From the NCBI RefSeq assembly GCF_013265555.1, contig NZ_CP041345.1, positions 1,038,581-1,102,580 of the forward strand: 64,000 nucleotides of DNA. Reading direction: 5' to 3'. Within the stretch, counting starts at the first letter, position 1; the number at the start of each line of letters is the position of its first letter. A model generated the notes under the pieces. It saw nothing but the letters and a program-made list of their open reading frames with translations. It was not told the DNA's origin and did not search any database. Shown one piece after another: positions 26,840 through 38,400 of this stretch. Source of the DNA: Tenuifilum thalassicum. Its GTDB lineage: Bacteria; Bacteroidota; Bacteroidia; Bacteroidales; Tenuifilaceae. The position numbers and the translations under genes are program-made.

Positions 26840-26851
26840 CAAAGTTAAGTT

Positions 26852-26934
26852 GGGGAGATACCAAAGTGGCCAACTGGGGCAGACTGTAAATCTGCTGGCG
26901 TATGCCTTCGTAGGTTCGAATCCTGCTCTCCCCA
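26852..26934 (+). tRNA. tRNA-Tyr (anticodon GTA)
   Basis: An 83-nt class II tRNA with a long variable arm. The acceptor stem is GGGGAGA/TCTCCCC with discriminator A, the anticodon loop is CTGTAAA between GCAGA and TCTGC, and the T arm contains GGTTCGAATCC. CCA is not encoded. Confidence 0.97.
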
Positions 26935-26969
26935 CAAAACAGGGTTGAACACCAAAATCTTGGTGATAT

Positions 26970-27042
26970 GCGGGAGTAGCTCAGTCGGTAGAGCATCAGC
27001 CTTCCAAGCTGAGGGTCGCGGGTTCGAGTCTCGTCTCCCGCT
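26970..27042 (+). tRNA. tRNA-Gly (anticodon TCC)
   Basis: A 73-nt tRNA. The acceptor stem is GCGGGAG/CTCCCGC with discriminator T, the anticodon loop is CTTCCAA between TCAGC and GCTGA, and the T arm contains GGTTCGAGTC. Confidence 0.97.
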
Positions 27043-27052
27043 CTACCTGTAA

Positions 27053-27124
27053 GCCGATGTAGCTCAGAGGTAGAGCACTTCCTTGGTAAGGAAGGGGTCA
27101 CGAGTTCAATTCTCGTCATCGGCT
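27053..27124 (+). tRNA. tRNA-Thr (anticodon GGT)
   Basis: A 72-nt tRNA with the same acceptor stem as the first Thr tRNA (GCCGATG/CATCGGC). The anticodon loop is TTGGTAA between CTTCC and GGAAG, and the T arm contains AGTTCAATTCT. It lies 67 bases before tuf. Confidence 0.97.
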
Positions 27125-27191
27125 CGAGTTTTTTGTGTTTTATGCTGACAATCAAGTTTTTAATACTAATTTAAATTAATACCAGAAAATT

Positions 27192-28385
27192 ATGGCTAAA
27201 GAAAAATTTGATAGGTCGAAACCGCACGTGAACATTGGTACCATTGGTCACGTTGACCATGGAAAAACTACCCTTACTGCTGCTATTACCAAGGTTTTAG
27301 CGGAGCAAGGGCTTTCTGAATTCCATTCATTCGACTCTATCGACAACGCTCCTGAGGAAAAAGAGAGGGGTATTACTATCAACACCGCTCACGTTGAGTA
27401 TCAAACTGTTAATCGTCACTACGCTCACGTTGACTGTCCTGGTCACGCCGACTATGTAAAGAACATGGTTACTGGTGCTGCTCAAATGGACGGTGCTATT
27501 CTTGTAGTAGCTGCTACTGATGGTCCTATGCCTCAAACTCGTGAGCACATCCTTCTTGCTCGTCAGGTAAACGTTCCCCGTATCGTTGTTTTCCTTAACA
27601 AATGCGATATGGTTGATGATCCTGAAATGCTTGACCTCGTTGAAATGGAAGTTCGTGAGCTGTTAAGTTTCTACCAATTCGATGGCGATAACGCTCCTGT
27701 TATCCGTGGTTCTGCTCTTGGTGCGCTTAATGGTGAGCCCCAATGGGTTGAGAAAGTTATGGAGTTAATGGCTGCAGTTGACGAGTATATTCCTATTCCT
27801 CCACGTGATAACGAAAAGCCATTCCTAATGCCTGTTGAGGATGTATTCTCTATTACAGGTCGTGGTACCGTTGCTACTGGTAGAATTGAAACTGGTGTTA
27901 TCCACACTGGCGACGAGGTTGAAATCGTTGGTCTAACCAAGGATAACAAACCAATGAAGTCTGTTGTTACTGGTGTTGAGATGTTCCGTAAGATTCTTGA
28001 TCAAGGTGAAGCTGGTGACAACGTAGGTCTTCTACTTCGTGGTATCGATAAGAAAGAAATTAAGCGTGGTATGGTTATTGCCAAACCTGGCTCAATTACT
28101 CCTCACACCAAGTTTAAAGCTGAGGTTTACGTTTTGAAGAAAGAAGAGGGTGGTCGTCACACTCCTTTCCACAATCACTATCGTCCTCAGTTCTACCTAC
28201 GTACCCTTGACGTAACTGGTGAAATCAAGTTACCAGAAGGTGTTGAGATGGTAATGCCTGGTGATAACGTAACTATCACTGTAGAACTAATCTACCCTGT
28301 AGCTATCAACAAGGGTCTACGTTTCGCAATCCGCGAAGGCGGTAGAACAGTTGGTGCTGGTCAGGTAATTGATATTATTGAGTAA
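27192..28385 (+). CDS. tuf: Elongation factor Tu
   Basis: EF-Tu brings aminoacyl-tRNA to the ribosome. The 397-residue protein has all GTPase motifs: P-loop [10 protein letters not shown], effector [10 protein letters not shown]3 [12 protein letters not shown] and G4 NKCDMVDD. The beta-barrel domains II and III end in [11 protein letters not shown]. Codon use is strongly biased, as expected for a highly expressed gene. It is cotranscribed with the four upstream tRNAs, which are probably cut out of the mRNA leader; a hairpin follows the stop before trnW. Confidence 0.98.
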   Translation: MAKEKFDRSKPHVNIGTIGHVDHGKTTLTAAITKVLAEQGLSEFHSFDSIDNAPEEKERGITINTAHVEYQTVNRHYAHVDCPGHADYVKNMVTGAAQMDGAILVVAATDGPMPQTREHILLARQVNVPRIVVFLNKCDMVDDPEMLDLVEMEVRELLSFYQFDGDNAPVIRGSALGALNGEPQWVEKVMELMAAVDEYIPIPPRDNEKPFLMPVEDVFSITGRGTVATGRIETGVIHTGDEVEIVGLTKDNKPMKSVVTGVEMFRKILDQGEAGDNVGLLLRGIDKKEIKRGMVIAKPGSITPHTKFKAEVYVLKKEEGGRHTPFHNHYRPQFYLRTLDVTGEIKLPEGVEMVMPGDNVTITVELIYPVAINKGLRFAIREGGRTVGAGQVIDIIE

Positions 28386-28396
28386 TTTGAAATATT

Positions 28397-28430
28397 AAGT
28401 TGGATTGGTTGATGTCCAATCCAACTTTTT
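28397..28430 (+). terminator. Hairpin terminator between tuf and trnW
   Basis: AAGTTGGATTGG-TTGATGT-CCAATCCAACTT followed by TTT. A perfect 12-bp stem 11 bases after the tuf stop; it probably reduces read-through from tuf into the secE-rpoBC block. Confidence 0.75.
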
Positions 28431-28433
28431 CAC

Positions 28434-28506
28434 ACGGGTGTAGCTCAATTGGTAGAGTAGTGGTCTCCAAAACCATTGGCTGGGAGTTCGAGTCTCTCCA
28501 CCCGTG
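28434..28506 (+). tRNA. tRNA-Trp (anticodon CCA)
   Basis: A 73-nt tRNA. The acceptor stem is ACGGGTG/CACCCGT with discriminator G, the anticodon loop is CTCCAAA between GTGGT and ACCAT, and the T arm contains GAGTTCGAGTC. It lies 19 bases before secE, its usual position. Confidence 0.96.
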
Positions 28507-28525
28507 CTAAATTTAAATTGTTGAC

Positions 28526-28717
28526 ATGAAAATCACCCAATACTTGCACGACGTTTACACCGAAATGGTGCATAAGGTATCGTGGCCAACATGGAAAGAA
28601 CTTCAATCCAGTGCATTAATTGTTATGATTGCTTCCCTTTTAATCGCACTGGTTATCTTCGTAATGGACTTTTCATTCGAGAGAGTGATGGAAGTCGTTT
28701 ACCGTGCACTTTCTTAA
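28526..28717 (+). CDS. secE: Preprotein translocase subunit SecE
   Basis: SecE is the essential small clamp subunit of SecYEG. At 63 residues it is the short single-helix form. It has the amphipathic helix with KVSWPTWKELQSSALIV followed by one transmembrane helix (about residues 32-54). Its position between trnW and nusG is the conserved bacterial arrangement. Confidence 0.95.
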   Translation: MKITQYLHDVYTEMVHKVSWPTWKELQSSALIVMIASLLIALVIFVMDFSFERVMEVVYRALS

Positions 28718-28746
28718 TCAAAATTTGCCTTTAGAAGGAATCTGTA

Positions 28747-29295
28747 ATGGAAGACAATGTAAAAAAATGGTATGTTCTACGTGCCATTGGGGGTAAAGAG
28801 AAAAAAGTTAAAGAACTAGTTGAAAACGAAATTAAACGTTTACAACTAGAAGACTTTGTTTCTCAGGTTCTTATACCTACTGAAAAGGTTTACCAAATCA
28901 GAAATGGTAAAAAAATCAGTAAGGAAAGAATTTACTACCCAGGCTATGTTTTGATTGAGGCTGCTCTGGTAGGCGAAATTCCTCACATCCTTCGAAACAT
29001 TCCTAATGTCCTAGGTTTTTTAGGTGACCCAAAAACCGGAGAACCAATTCCACTTCGTCAGTCCGAGGTAAATCGTATCCTTGGTAAAGTTGATGAATTG
29101 GTGGACAGTGAGGAAGAATTGAATGTCCCCTTCTACGTAGGTGAAACGGTGAAAGTAATTGACGGACCCTTCAATTCCTTTTCCGGAGTAATCGAAGAAG
29201 TGAACGAAGAGAAGAAGAAGCTGAAGGTTATGGTGAAAATCTTCGGCAGAAAAACTCCTCTGGAGTTAAGTTTTATGCAAGTTGAAAAGGAGTAA
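28747..29295 (+). CDS. nusG: Transcription termination/antitermination protein NusG
   Basis: NusG binds the RNA polymerase clamp helices and couples transcription with Rho and the ribosome. The protein (182 residues) has an N-terminal NGN domain (KKWYVLRAIGGKEKKV..., YYPGYVLIE, IPNVLGFLG) and a C-terminal KOW domain (VGETVKVIDGPFNSFSGVIEEV). The length is normal with no insertion, so this is housekeeping NusG rather than a specialised UpxY-type paralogue. It lies 30 bases after secE and 21 before rplK. Confidence 0.96.
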   Translation: MEDNVKKWYVLRAIGGKEKKVKELVENEIKRLQLEDFVSQVLIPTEKVYQIRNGKKISKERIYYPGYVLIEAALVGEIPHILRNIPNVLGFLGDPKTGEPIPLRQSEVNRILGKVDELVDSEEELNVPFYVGETVKVIDGPFNSFSGVIEEVNEEKKKLKVMVKIFGRKTPLELSFMQVEKE

Positions 29296-29316
29296 AAACT
29301 AAAGAGCAAAAGCACT

Positions 29317-29757
29317 ATGGCTAAAGAAGTAGCTGGATTTATAAAACTCCAGATTAAAGGTGGTGCTGCAAATCCTTCGCCACCAATAGGTCCTGCTCTT
29401 GGTTCCAAAGGGGTTAACATTATGGAGTTCTGTAAGCAGTTTAATGCCAGAACTCAATCACAGGCAGGCAAAGTTCTACCTGTGGTTATTACTGTTTATT
29501 CCGACAAGTCGTTTGACTTTGTTGTGAAAACCCCGCCCGTTGCTGTTCAGCTGCTCGAAGCAGCAAAATTGCAAAAGGGATCGGCAGAACCAAACAGGAA
29601 AAAGGTTGCCTCAGTAACCTGGGAACAAGTTAAACAAATTGCCCAGGATAAAATGCCGGACTTAAACTGCTTTACTGTTGAATCAGCAATGAAAATGGTA
29701 GCAGGTACAGCCCGTAGCATGGGTATCACTGTAACCGGAGAATTCCCGGGTAATTAA
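29317..29757 (+). CDS. rplK: 50S ribosomal protein L11
   Basis: The uL11 protein forms the GTPase-associated centre with 23S rRNA. It has 146 residues with the N-terminal [20 protein letters not shown]-type motif rich in prolines and the C-terminal RNA-binding domain ([15 protein letters not shown]). It is the first of four ribosomal genes in the rplKAJL group. Confidence 0.97.
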   Translation: MAKEVAGFIKLQIKGGAANPSPPIGPALGSKGVNIMEFCKQFNARTQSQAGKVLPVVITVYSDKSFDFVVKTPPVAVQLLEAAKLQKGSAEPNRKKVASVTWEQVKQIAQDKMPDLNCFTVESAMKMVAGTARSMGITVTGEFPGN

Positions 29758-29777
29758 CATTAAACCTTTTTTGCGCA

Positions 29778-30479
29778 ATGACTAAACTGACAAAAAACAG
29801 GAAGCTTGCTCTGTCGAAAATCGAGCCTGAAAAGTTGTACAAGTTACACGAAGCAGCTGAACTGTTGAAAGAGATAACATACACCAAATTCGATGCATCT
29901 GTCGATATTGATATTCGCTTAGGGGTTGACCCTCGTAAAGCTAATCAAATGGTGCGTGGTGTTGTTACTCTTCCTCATGGAACTGGTAAAAACGTTCGTG
30001 TTCTTGCTTTAGTTGCTCCTGAAAAGGAGGAAGCAGCTCGTCAGGCTGGTGCCGATTATGTAGGTTTAGATGAATACATTGAAAAGATTAAAGCAGGTTG
30101 GACCGATGTTGATGTAATCATTACTATGCCTACTGTAATGCCTAAACTAGGACCATTAGGACGTATCCTTGGACCTCGTGGCTTAATGCCCAACCCCAAA
30201 AGTGGTACCGTTACTATGGATGTTGAAAAGGCTATTAAAGAGGTTAAGCAGGGTAAGATTGACTTTAAGGTTGATAAGTTTGGTATAGTTCACTCATCAA
30301 TCGGTAAAATTTCATTCGAGCCTAATAAAATTGTTGATAACGCACTTGAGTTTATCAATACCATCATAAAGCTCAAACCAACTGCGGCAAAAGGTACTTA
30401 CATCAAAAGTATTTACCTTTCTACCACTATGAGCCCTGGTATTGCAATTGATCCCAAGTCGCTTTCGGCTTCGAATTAA
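29778..30479 (+). CDS. rplA: 50S ribosomal protein L1
   Basis: The uL1 protein builds the mobile L1 stalk and commonly represses its own operon by binding the mRNA leader. It has 233 residues with the RNA-binding motif [20 protein letters not shown] and the signature [21 protein letters not shown] cut across domain II. It lies 20 bases after rplK. Confidence 0.97.
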   Translation: MTKLTKNRKLALSKIEPEKLYKLHEAAELLKEITYTKFDASVDIDIRLGVDPRKANQMVRGVVTLPHGTGKNVRVLALVAPEKEEAARQAGADYVGLDEYIEKIKAGWTDVDVIITMPTVMPKLGPLGRILGPRGLMPNPKSGTVTMDVEKAIKEVKQGKIDFKVDKFGIVHSSIGKISFEPNKIVDNALEFINTIIKLKPTAAKGTYIKSIYLSTTMSPGIAIDPKSLSASN

Positions 30480-30505
30480 TAACGTTTACACAGACCCAAT
30501 TAACT

Positions 30506-31030
30506 ATGAGAAGGGAAGAAAAAAACGCACTGATTGATAGGTTAGCCGAACAGATTAACGAGTATCCACATTTTTACCTTACTGATACTTCTGAACTAAA
30601 TGCAGAAGTTACTCATCAGTTAAGAAAAACTTGCTTTGAGAAGCAGGTAAAACTTGTGGTAGTTAAAAATACATTACTAAAGAAAGCTCTTGAGAAAAGT
30701 GGTAAATTTGATTTTTCTCCACTATTTGAAACACTAAAGGGCTCTACATCTGTAATGTTTACCGAAACTGGAAACGTTCCGGCTAAACTTATCAAAGAGT
30801 TTCGAAAGGCTCATCCAAAGCCTATATTAAAAGCTGCCTTTGTTGAGGAGTCGATATATGTTGGAGAAAATCAGTTAGATGTACTTGCTGCACTTAAGAG
30901 CAAGAACGAACTTATCGCTGATATTGTTGCATTACTACAATCTCCAGCCAAGAATGTTATTTCGTCACTTCAATCAGGCGGACAAAAATTATCTGGTGTT
31001 ATTAAAGCACTTTCAGAGAAAGAACAGTAA
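30506..31030 (+). CDS. rplJ: 50S ribosomal protein L10
   Basis: The uL10 protein anchors L7/L12 dimers to the ribosome. At 174 residues it is of normal length: an N-terminal RNA-binding domain (ending KNTLLKKALEK) and a C-terminal helix that binds L12 (ALLQSPAKNVISSLQSGGQ). It precedes rplL by 35 bases; in many bacteria the L10-L12 complex autoregulates here. Confidence 0.96.
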   Translation: MRREEKNALIDRLAEQINEYPHFYLTDTSELNAEVTHQLRKTCFEKQVKLVVVKNTLLKKALEKSGKFDFSPLFETLKGSTSVMFTETGNVPAKLIKEFRKAHPKPILKAAFVEESIYVGENQLDVLAALKSKNELIADIVALLQSPAKNVISSLQSGGQKLSGVIKALSEKEQ

Positions 31031-31065
31031 AAATTATTTTGAGGACAAATTAAACACTTACTAAA

Positions 31066-31440
31066 ATGGCAGATCTTAGAAAATTTGCAGAAGATTTAGT
31101 TAACCTTACTGTAAAAGAAGTTAACGAGTTGGCTCAAATACTCAAAGATGAGTATGGTATTGAACCTGCTGCTGCAGCTGTAGCTGTTGCTGCACCTGCT
31201 GCTGGTGAAGGTAACGCCGCTGCTGAAAAAACTCAATTCGATGTTATCTTAAAATCACCAGGTGGTGCTAAGCTTCAAGTTGTTAAACTTGTAAAAGAGC
31301 TTACTGGACTTGGTCTTAAAGAAGCTAAAGAATTAGTTGACGCAGCTCCTAAAGCTATCAAAGAAGGCGTTTCTAAAGAAGAAGCAGAATCTTTAAAATC
31401 TCAACTTGAAGAGGCAGGAGCAGAAGTTGAACTTAAATAA
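31066..31440 (+). CDS. rplL: 50S ribosomal protein L7/L12
   Basis: bL12 recruits translation factors as multiple copies on the stalk. It has 124 residues, with an N-terminal dimerisation domain, an Ala-rich flexible hinge ([15 protein letters not shown]) and a C-terminal factor-binding domain with [21 protein letters not shown] strong hairpin follows before rpoB. Confidence 0.97.
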   Translation: MADLRKFAEDLVNLTVKEVNELAQILKDEYGIEPAAAAVAVAAPAAGEGNAAAEKTQFDVILKSPGGAKLQVVKLVKELTGLGLKEAKELVDAAPKAIKEGVSKEEAESLKSQLEEAGAEVELK

Positions 31441-31461
31441 GTTTACCCAATAGTGGTTTTT

Positions 31462-31500
31462 AAGGTTTAGAATCTATGATTTTAGATTCTAAGCCTTTTT
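31462..31500 (+). terminator. Intrinsic terminator/attenuator between rplL and rpoB
   Basis: A 15-bp stem AAGGTTTAGAATCTA / TAGATTCTAAGCCTT with one G-T pair and a 6-base loop, followed by TTTTT. It lies just upstream of rpoB, at the place where Escherichia coli has its rplL-rpoB attenuator, so partial read-through is expected. Confidence 0.85.
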
Positions 31501-31536
31501 ATTGTTATGTTTAATAGTTCAACCAATTCGTTTGCA

Positions 31537-34500
31537 ATGTCTCAAAATAATACTAACGCGCGAATAAATTTCTCCAAGACTCAAAGCCATTTCGATTACC
31601 CCGACTTTCTGGAGGTACAGCTTAAGTCGTTCATGGAGTTTTTTAAACTTGGCTCAACACCTGAAGAGCGCAAGAATGAAGGCTTATATAAAGTTTTCCA
31701 AGAAAATTTTCCTATTACTGACACTAGAAACAATTTTGTACTTGAGTTTCTAGACTACTATGTCGATCCTCCAAGATATACCATTGAGGAGTGCATAGAT
31801 AGAGGTCTAACTTATAGTGTCCCATTAAAGGCAAAACTAAAACTTTATTGTACCGATCCTGAGCATGAGGATTTTGATACCGTGGTTCAGGAGGTTTATC
31901 TTGGTACAATCCCATACATGACACCTAAGGGAAGCTTTATAATCAATGGGGCAGAGCGTGTTGTAGTTTCTCAGCTACATCGTTCCCCGGGGGTTTTCTT
32001 TGGGCAAAGTTTACATCCGAACGGTACAAAACTCTATTCCGCTAGAATTATTCCTTTTAAAGGATCCTGGATTGAGTTTGCTACCGACATCAATAATGTG
32101 ATGTATGCTTACATCGATAGAAAAAAGAAATTACCAGTAACTACTCTTTTACGTGCAATCGGGTTTGAAACCGATAAAGATATTCTACAAATATTTGACT
32201 TAGCCGAGGAGGTAAAAGTTTCCAAGGTTAGCTTGAACAAAGTTGTTGGCCAACGCTTGGCTGCGCGTGTTCTAAAGAGCTGGATAGAAGATTTTGTTGA
32301 TGAGGATACCGGAGAAGTTGTATCTATTGAACGTAACGAGGTAGTACTTGATCGTGAAACAGTTATTGAAAAGGAACATATCGATCTTATAATTGACTCT
32401 GGTGTCAAGTCAATTCTTGTTCATAAGGAATCGCAGAGCATTTCTGATTATGCCATAATTTATAATACGCTGCAAAAAGACCCAAGTAACTCTGAAAAAG
32501 AGGCTGTGGTTCATATTTACAGGCAGCTACGTAACTCCGAACCACCCGATGAAGCAACTGCTCGTGATGTTATCGATAAGTTATTCTTTTCCGATAAACG
32601 TTACGACCTGGGCGATGTAGGACGTTACCGTATAAACAAAAAATTAAATCTAAATATTCCCCCTGATGTTAAGGTATTAACTAGGGAGGATATGATCGAA
32701 ATCATCAAGTACCTCATTGAGCTTATTAACTCAAAGGCAGAGGTTGATGATATCGACCATCTAAGTAATCGTAGGGTTAGAACTGTTGGCGAGCAAATGG
32801 CTGCCCAATTTGGGGTAGGTTTGGCTCGTATGGCACGTACTATTCGCGAACGCATGAATGTCCGCGATAACGAGGTTTTCACCCCAATTGACCTTATCAA
32901 TTCAAAAACTTTATCTTCTGTAATAAACTCGTTCTTTGGAACTAATCAGCTATCCCAGTTTATGGATCAAACCAATCCATTAGCTGAGATGACTCACAAA
33001 CGCCGCTTATCGGCACTAGGACCTGGGGGTCTTACCCGTGAGCGTGCTGGTTTCGAAGTTCGAGATGTTCACTATACACACTATGGACGCCTCTGTCCTA
33101 TTGAAACACCAGAAGGCCCAAATATTGGTCTTATTTCTTCGCTTTGTGTGTTTGCAAGGGTAAATGATCTTGGTTTTATAGAGACACCTTATCGTAAAGT
33201 TGAAAACGGGAAGGTTGGTCTATCCGATGACGATATCGTTTACCTTAGTGCCGAAGAGGAAGAAGCTAAAATAATAGCCCAAGCCAATGCACCTCTCGAA
33301 GAGGATGGGCGTTTCCAAAATCCTCGCGTTAAAGCTAGATACGAGGGCGACTTCCCATTGGCTGAAAGTGAAACCATTGATTTAATGGACGTTGCGCCAA
33401 ACCAGATCGCATCAATTGCTGCATCGTTAATTCCATTCCTTGAGCATGATGATGCTAACCGTGCTTTGATGGGATCGAACATGATGCGCCAGGCTGTGCC
33501 ATTGCTCCAACCTGAAAGCCCTATTGTTGGTACAGGTTTAGAGGGTCAAGTGGTTAAAGATAGCCGTACTCAAGTAGTAGCAGAAGAGGACGGTGTTGTT
33601 GAGTATGTAGATGCCGATGAGATAGTTGTAAGATATAATAAAACCGAAGAAGAGCTATTTGTTAGCTTCGATCCCGAGGTTAAACGATATAAATTACCTA
33701 AGTTCAAGAAAACCAACCAAAGTACTTCAGTTACACTTAAACCTATAGTTACTAAGGGACAGAAGGTTACTAAGGGACAAATATTAACTGAGGGGTATGC
33801 AACCCGAGGCGGTGAGCTAGCTTTAGGTCGTAACTTGAAGGTTGCCTTTATGCCCTGGAAGGGTTACAACTTTGAGGATGCTATTGTAATAAGTGAACGT
33901 TTACTTAGAGATGATGTTTTCACTTCTATACATATTGATGAGTACATCCTTGAAGTGCGTGATACAAAACGAGGGATGGAAGAGCTAACCGCTGACATTC
34001 CAAACGTGTCCGAAGAAGCAACTAAAGATTTGGATGAGAATGGAATGATCAGGATTGGAGCAAACGTCAAGCCTGGTGACATCCTAATTGGTAAGATTAC
34101 TCCTAAGGGGGAATCTGATCCTACTCCCGAAGAAAAACTTCTTAGGGCAATTTTTGGCGACAAGGCAGGTGACGTTAAGGATGCATCGCTTAAAGCTTCG
34201 CCTTCACTTTATGGCGTTGTTATAGATAAAATGCTGTTCTCTCGTTCCATCAAGGATGGCAAGGAATCGAGAAAAGGTAAATCGGGCGATAAAGCTATAC
34301 TTGAAAAACTCGATAATGAGTTTAACAAGCATGTAGCCGACCTGAAAAACAGATTGGTTGATAAACTTTTCTCGCTGATAAATGGTAAAACAAGCCAAGG
34401 TGTTTACGATGCCTACGATCAAGAAGTTGTACCACGCGGGGTGAAGTTTACACAAAAGATCTTATCCGAGATCGATTACATGAACGTAAACCCTAATAAG

Positions 34501-35361
34501 TGGACAACCGATAAGGCTAAAAACGAGCTTATAAAAGCAGTAATACAGAACTACATCCTTAAATGGAAGGAGTATGATGCTGAGTATAAGCGCAAGAAAT
34601 TTAATGCTACAATAGGTGATGAGCTTCCAGCAGGTATTATGCAGCTAGCAAAGGTTTATATTGCTAAGAAGCGCAAAATCACTGTTGGAGATAAGATGGC
34701 TGGACGACACGGGAACAAAGGTATTGTAGCTAAAATTGTACGCGACGAGGATATGCCTTTCCTTGAGGACGGAACACCAGTTGACATAGTTCTAAATCCT
34801 CTGGGGGTGCCTTCGCGTATGAACCTTGGACAGATTTATGAAACTGTTTTGGGTTGGGCTGGTCAAAAACTTGGTATCAAATTTAGCACTCCAATTTTTG
34901 ATGGTGCTACTTTGGAAGATATTACCAAGTATACCGATCAAGCAGGCTTACCACGATTTGGTAAAACTTATCTATACGATGGAGGTACAGGCGAGCGCTT
35001 CGACCAACCAGCAACCGTAGGGGTAATATACATGCTAAAACTCGGTCATATGGTTGATGACAAGATGCATGCTCGTTCAATTGGACCATACTCACTTATA
35101 ACCCAACAACCTTTAGGTGGTAAAGCCCAATTTGGTGGACAGCGTTTTGGTGAGATGGAGGTATGGGCTCTTGAGGCATTTGGTGCATCGCATATCCTTC
35201 AAGAAATACTCACCATTAAGTCCGACGATGTTGTTGGTAGGGCTAAGGCATATGAGTCGATTGTTAAGGGTGAACCAATGCCTGAACCTGGTATCCCAGA
35301 ATCGCTTAATGTTCTTTTACATGAACTTCGCGGTTTAGGTTTAAGTGTGAAAATGGATTAA
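31537..35361 (+). CDS. rpoB: DNA-directed RNA polymerase subunit beta
   Basis: RpoB is the beta subunit of the core polymerase. About 1274 residues with the expected landmarks: [13 protein letters not shown]-like N-terminus (here [14 protein letters not shown]), the rifampicin region with [24 protein letters not shown], the [11 protein letters not shown] block, and the C-terminal [21 protein letters not shown]. The ATG at 31537 ([12 protein letters not shown]) is preferred over the in-frame ATG at 31507, which is only 6 bases after the attenuator T run and would add ten non-conserved residues. RAESI-type resistance changes were not seen in the rifampicin region. Confidence 0.97.
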   Translation: MSQNNTNARINFSKTQSHFDYPDFLEVQLKSFMEFFKLGSTPEERKNEGLYKVFQENFPITDTRNNFVLEFLDYYVDPPRYTIEECIDRGLTYSVPLKAKLKLYCTDPEHEDFDTVVQEVYLGTIPYMTPKGSFIINGAERVVVSQLHRSPGVFFGQSLHPNGTKLYSARIIPFKGSWIEFATDINNVMYAYIDRKKKLPVTTLLRAIGFETDKDILQIFDLAEEVKVSKVSLNKVVGQRLAARVLKSWIEDFVDEDTGEVVSIERNEVVLDRETVIEKEHIDLIIDSGVKSILVHKESQSISDYAIIYNTLQKDPSNSEKEAVVHIYRQLRNSEPPDEATARDVIDKLFFSDKRYDLGDVGRYRINKKLNLNIPPDVKVLTREDMIEIIKYLIELINSKAEVDDIDHLSNRRVRTVGEQMAAQFGVGLARMARTIRERMNVRDNEVFTPIDLINSKTLSSVINSFFGTNQLSQFMDQTNPLAEMTHKRRLSALGPGGLTRERAGFEVRDVHYTHYGRLCPIETPEGPNIGLISSLCVFARVNDLGFIETPYRKVENGKVGLSDDDIVYLSAEEEEAKIIAQANAPLEEDGRFQNPRVKARYEGDFPLAESETIDLMDVAPNQIASIAASLIPFLEHDDANRALMGSNMMRQAVPLLQPESPIVGTGLEGQVVKDSRTQVVAEEDGVVEYVDADEIVVRYNKTEEELFVSFDPEVKRYKLPKFKKTNQSTSVTLKPIVTKGQKVTKGQILTEGYATRGGELALGRNLKVAFMPWKGYNFEDAIVISERLLRDDVFTSIHIDEYILEVRDTKRGMEELTADIPNVSEEATKDLDENGMIRIGANVKPGDILIGKITPKGESDPTPEEKLLRAIFGDKAGDVKDASLKASPSLYGVVIDKMLFSRSIKDGKESRKGKSGDKAILEKLDNEFNKHVADLKNRLVDKLFSLINGKTSQGVYDAYDQEVVPRGVKFTQKILSEIDYMNVNPNKWTTDKAKNELIKAVIQNYILKWKEYDAEYKRKKFNATIGDELPAGIMQLAKVYIAKKRKITVGDKMAGRHGNKGIVAKIVRDEDMPFLEDGTPVDIVLNPLGVPSRMNLGQIYETVLGWAGQKLGIKFSTPIFDGATLEDITKYTDQAGLPRFGKTYLYDGGTGERFDQPATVGVIYMLKLGHMVDDKMHARSIGPYSLITQQPLGGKAQFGGQRFGEMEVWALEAFGASHILQEILTIKSDDVVGRAKAYESIVKGEPMPEPGIPESLNVLLHELRGLGLSVKMD

Positions 35362-35430
35362 TAAATACCCGTTGAGGAGGGAGTCAATCCCTTCTCCTTT
35401 TGGGGTATATTAACTTATAACATAAAGATT

Positions 35431-38400
35431 ATGTCGTTCAGAAGGGAAAATAAGGTTAAAAGCAACTTCTCAAAAATCACTATTAGCTTGGCATCGCCCG
35501 AGGAAATTCTTGAGCGTTCAAGCGGTGAAGTGCTAAAGCCTGAAACCATTAACTATAGAACATACAAACCCGAGCGCGATGGTCTTTTCTGCGAGCGCAT
35601 ATTTGGCCCTGTAAAGGATTACGAGTGCCATTGTGGTAAGTATAAGAGAATTAGATACAAAGGGATTGTCTGCGACAGATGTGGTGTTGAGGTTACCGAA
35701 AAGAAGGTACGTAGGGAGCGCATGGGGCATATCAGCCTAGTTGTTCCCGTTGCACACATTTGGTATTTTCGTTCTCAACCCAATAAAATAGGTTACCTAT
35801 TAGGTTTACCAGCAAAGAAACTGGATTCTATTATCTATTACGAGCGTTACGTAGTAGTTAATCCGGGTATTAAAGCTGCCGATGGCCTTAATAAACTTGA
35901 TTTCTTAACAGAGGAAGAGTATCTTGATATTCTTGAAACACTTCCTAAAGAGAATCAGTACCTTGATGATGATGATCCCAATAAGTTCATTGCAGCTATG
36001 GGGGCTGAGGCTCTTTATAAGCTCCTGCAGCGTATTGATTTAGATGAACTTTCGTATGAGTTGAGGCATAAGGCAAATACTGAAACTTCACAACAGCGTA
36101 AAAGCGAGGCGTTAAAACGTCTTCAGGTTGTAGAGGCATTCCGTGAATCAAAAAATATCAATAAGCCAGAATGGATGATTCTTAAGGTTATTCCTGTAAT
36201 ACCACCTGAACTTCGTCCATTGGTTCCTCTTGATGGTGGCCGTTTTGCTACCTCCGACTTAAACGATTTGTATCGTAGGGTTATTATTAGAAACAACCGT
36301 TTAAAGAGGCTTATCGAAATAAAAGCTCCTGAAGTAATTTTACGTAACGAAAAACGTATGCTCCAGGAGGCTGTTGATTCATTGTTCGATAACTCTCGTA
36401 AGTCTAACGCAGTTAAAACCGATGCAAATCGTCCGTTAAAATCGTTAAGCGATAGTTTAAAAGGTAAGCAAGGACGATTCCGTCAGAACTTGTTAGGTAA
36501 ACGTGTCGACTATTCTGCTCGTTCTGTAATTGTAGTTGGGCCTGAATTGAACATGCACGAGTGCGGTTTGCCTAAAGATATGGCTGCCGAGCTTTATAAG
36601 CCATTTATTATTCGTAAGCTGATTGAACGTGGCATTGTAAAAACAGTTAAATCGGCTAAAAAGATTGTTGATAGGAGAGACCCAGTAGTTTGGGATATCC
36701 TTGAAAACGTGATGAAAGGTCATCCCGTTCTGTTGAACCGTGCTCCCACACTTCACCGTCTTGGTATTCAAGCATTCCAACCTCGCCTTATTGAAGGTAA
36801 GGCTATCCAGCTTCACCCTCTATCTTGTACTGCGTTTAACGCAGACTTCGATGGCGACCAGATGGCCGTTCACCTTCCTCTTGGAAATGAGGCAATTTTG
36901 GAAGCCCAAATCCTTATGCTAGGTTCTCATAACATTCTTAACCCCGCTAATGGTGCTCCAATTACCGTTCCTTCTCAGGATATGGTTCTTGGCTTGTACT
37001 ACATCACTAAACCTAGAAAGGGGGCTAAGGGTGAAGGAACCGTTTTCTATTCTCCTGAGGAAGTAATTATTGCTCATAATGAGAAAGCAGTTGATCTACA
37101 TGCTATTGTAAAAGTACGTATTAATACAATTGACGAAAATGATCAACCTGTTGTTAAAATAATTGAAACCACTGTTGGTCGTGTAATTTTCAACCAGTAT
37201 GTACCCCAGCAAATGGGATACATTAATGAGCTGCTTACTAAGAAATCGCTCCGCGATATCATTGGTAAGGTTCTTAAAAAGACCAACGTTTCAACTACTG
37301 CCAAGTTCTTAGATGATATTAAGAATCTTGGTTACTACATGGCCTTTAAAGGAGGATTGTCGTTTAACCTCGACGATGTTATTATACCTGAAGAGAAAGT
37401 TGAGCTCGTGGAAGAAGGGTATGCTCAGGTTGACGAGGTTATGGCAAACTACAACATGGGGCTTATTACAAACAACGAGCGTTACAACCAGATTATTGAT
37501 ATTTGGACACACACCAATGCTAAGCTGACCTTAACCCTAATGAAGAAGCTTTCTGAGGATAAGCAAGGGTTTAACTCAATTTACATGATGCTTGACTCAG
37601 GGGCTCGTGGTTCTAAAGAACAGATTCGTCAGCTTTGCGGTATGCGTGGTCTTATGGCTAAGCCACAAAAATCTGGAGCTACTACTAATGAAATTATCGA
37701 GAACCCTATTCTTTCAAACTTTAAGGAAGGACTTTCGGTTCTTGAGTACTTTATTTCAACCCACGGTGCTCGTAAGGGTCTTGCCGATACCGCTCTTAAA
37801 ACTGCCGACGCTGGTTATCTAACCCGCCGTTTGGTTGATGTATCGCAGGATGTTATTATAACCGAAAATGACTGTGGTACACTACGTGGACTTGTAGCAA
37901 CTGCAATCAAAAAGAACGAGGACGTTGTTGAGACCCTATATGAAAGAATTTTGGGTAGAACAACTGTTCATGATGTATACCATCCGCTAACCGGTGAACT
38001 TATTGTTGCTGCTGGGGAAGAGATAACAGAGGAAATAGCTCAAGTAATTGAAGAGTCACCCATTGAGCAGGTTGAGATCCGTTCCGTACTTACATGTGAG
38101 TCTCGTAAAGGAGTTTGTGCTAAATGTTACGGACGTAACCTTGCAACGGGCCGAATGGTTCAAAAGGGCGAAGCAGTTGGCGTTATTGCAGCACAAAGTA
38201 TCGGTGAGCCTGGTACGCAGCTTACACTTCGTACATTCCACGTTGGTGGTACTGCAGGAAGTATTATCTCCGATTCAAAATTGGTGTCGCGTTATGATGG
38301 CCGTGCAGAAATTGAAGAGTTAAAAACTGTACAACGTGAAGATGAAAATGGTAAGTATCATGTAGTTATTGGTCGTTTAGCTGAAATACGTATTGTTGAC

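Noticed and set aside
26805-27155. Minus-strand ORF of 116 codons across the tRNA cluster
   Set aside because: It is the reverse complement of four tRNA genes. Its amino-acid sequence (for example DETRTRDPQLGRL) is the well-known spurious translation of tRNA genes.
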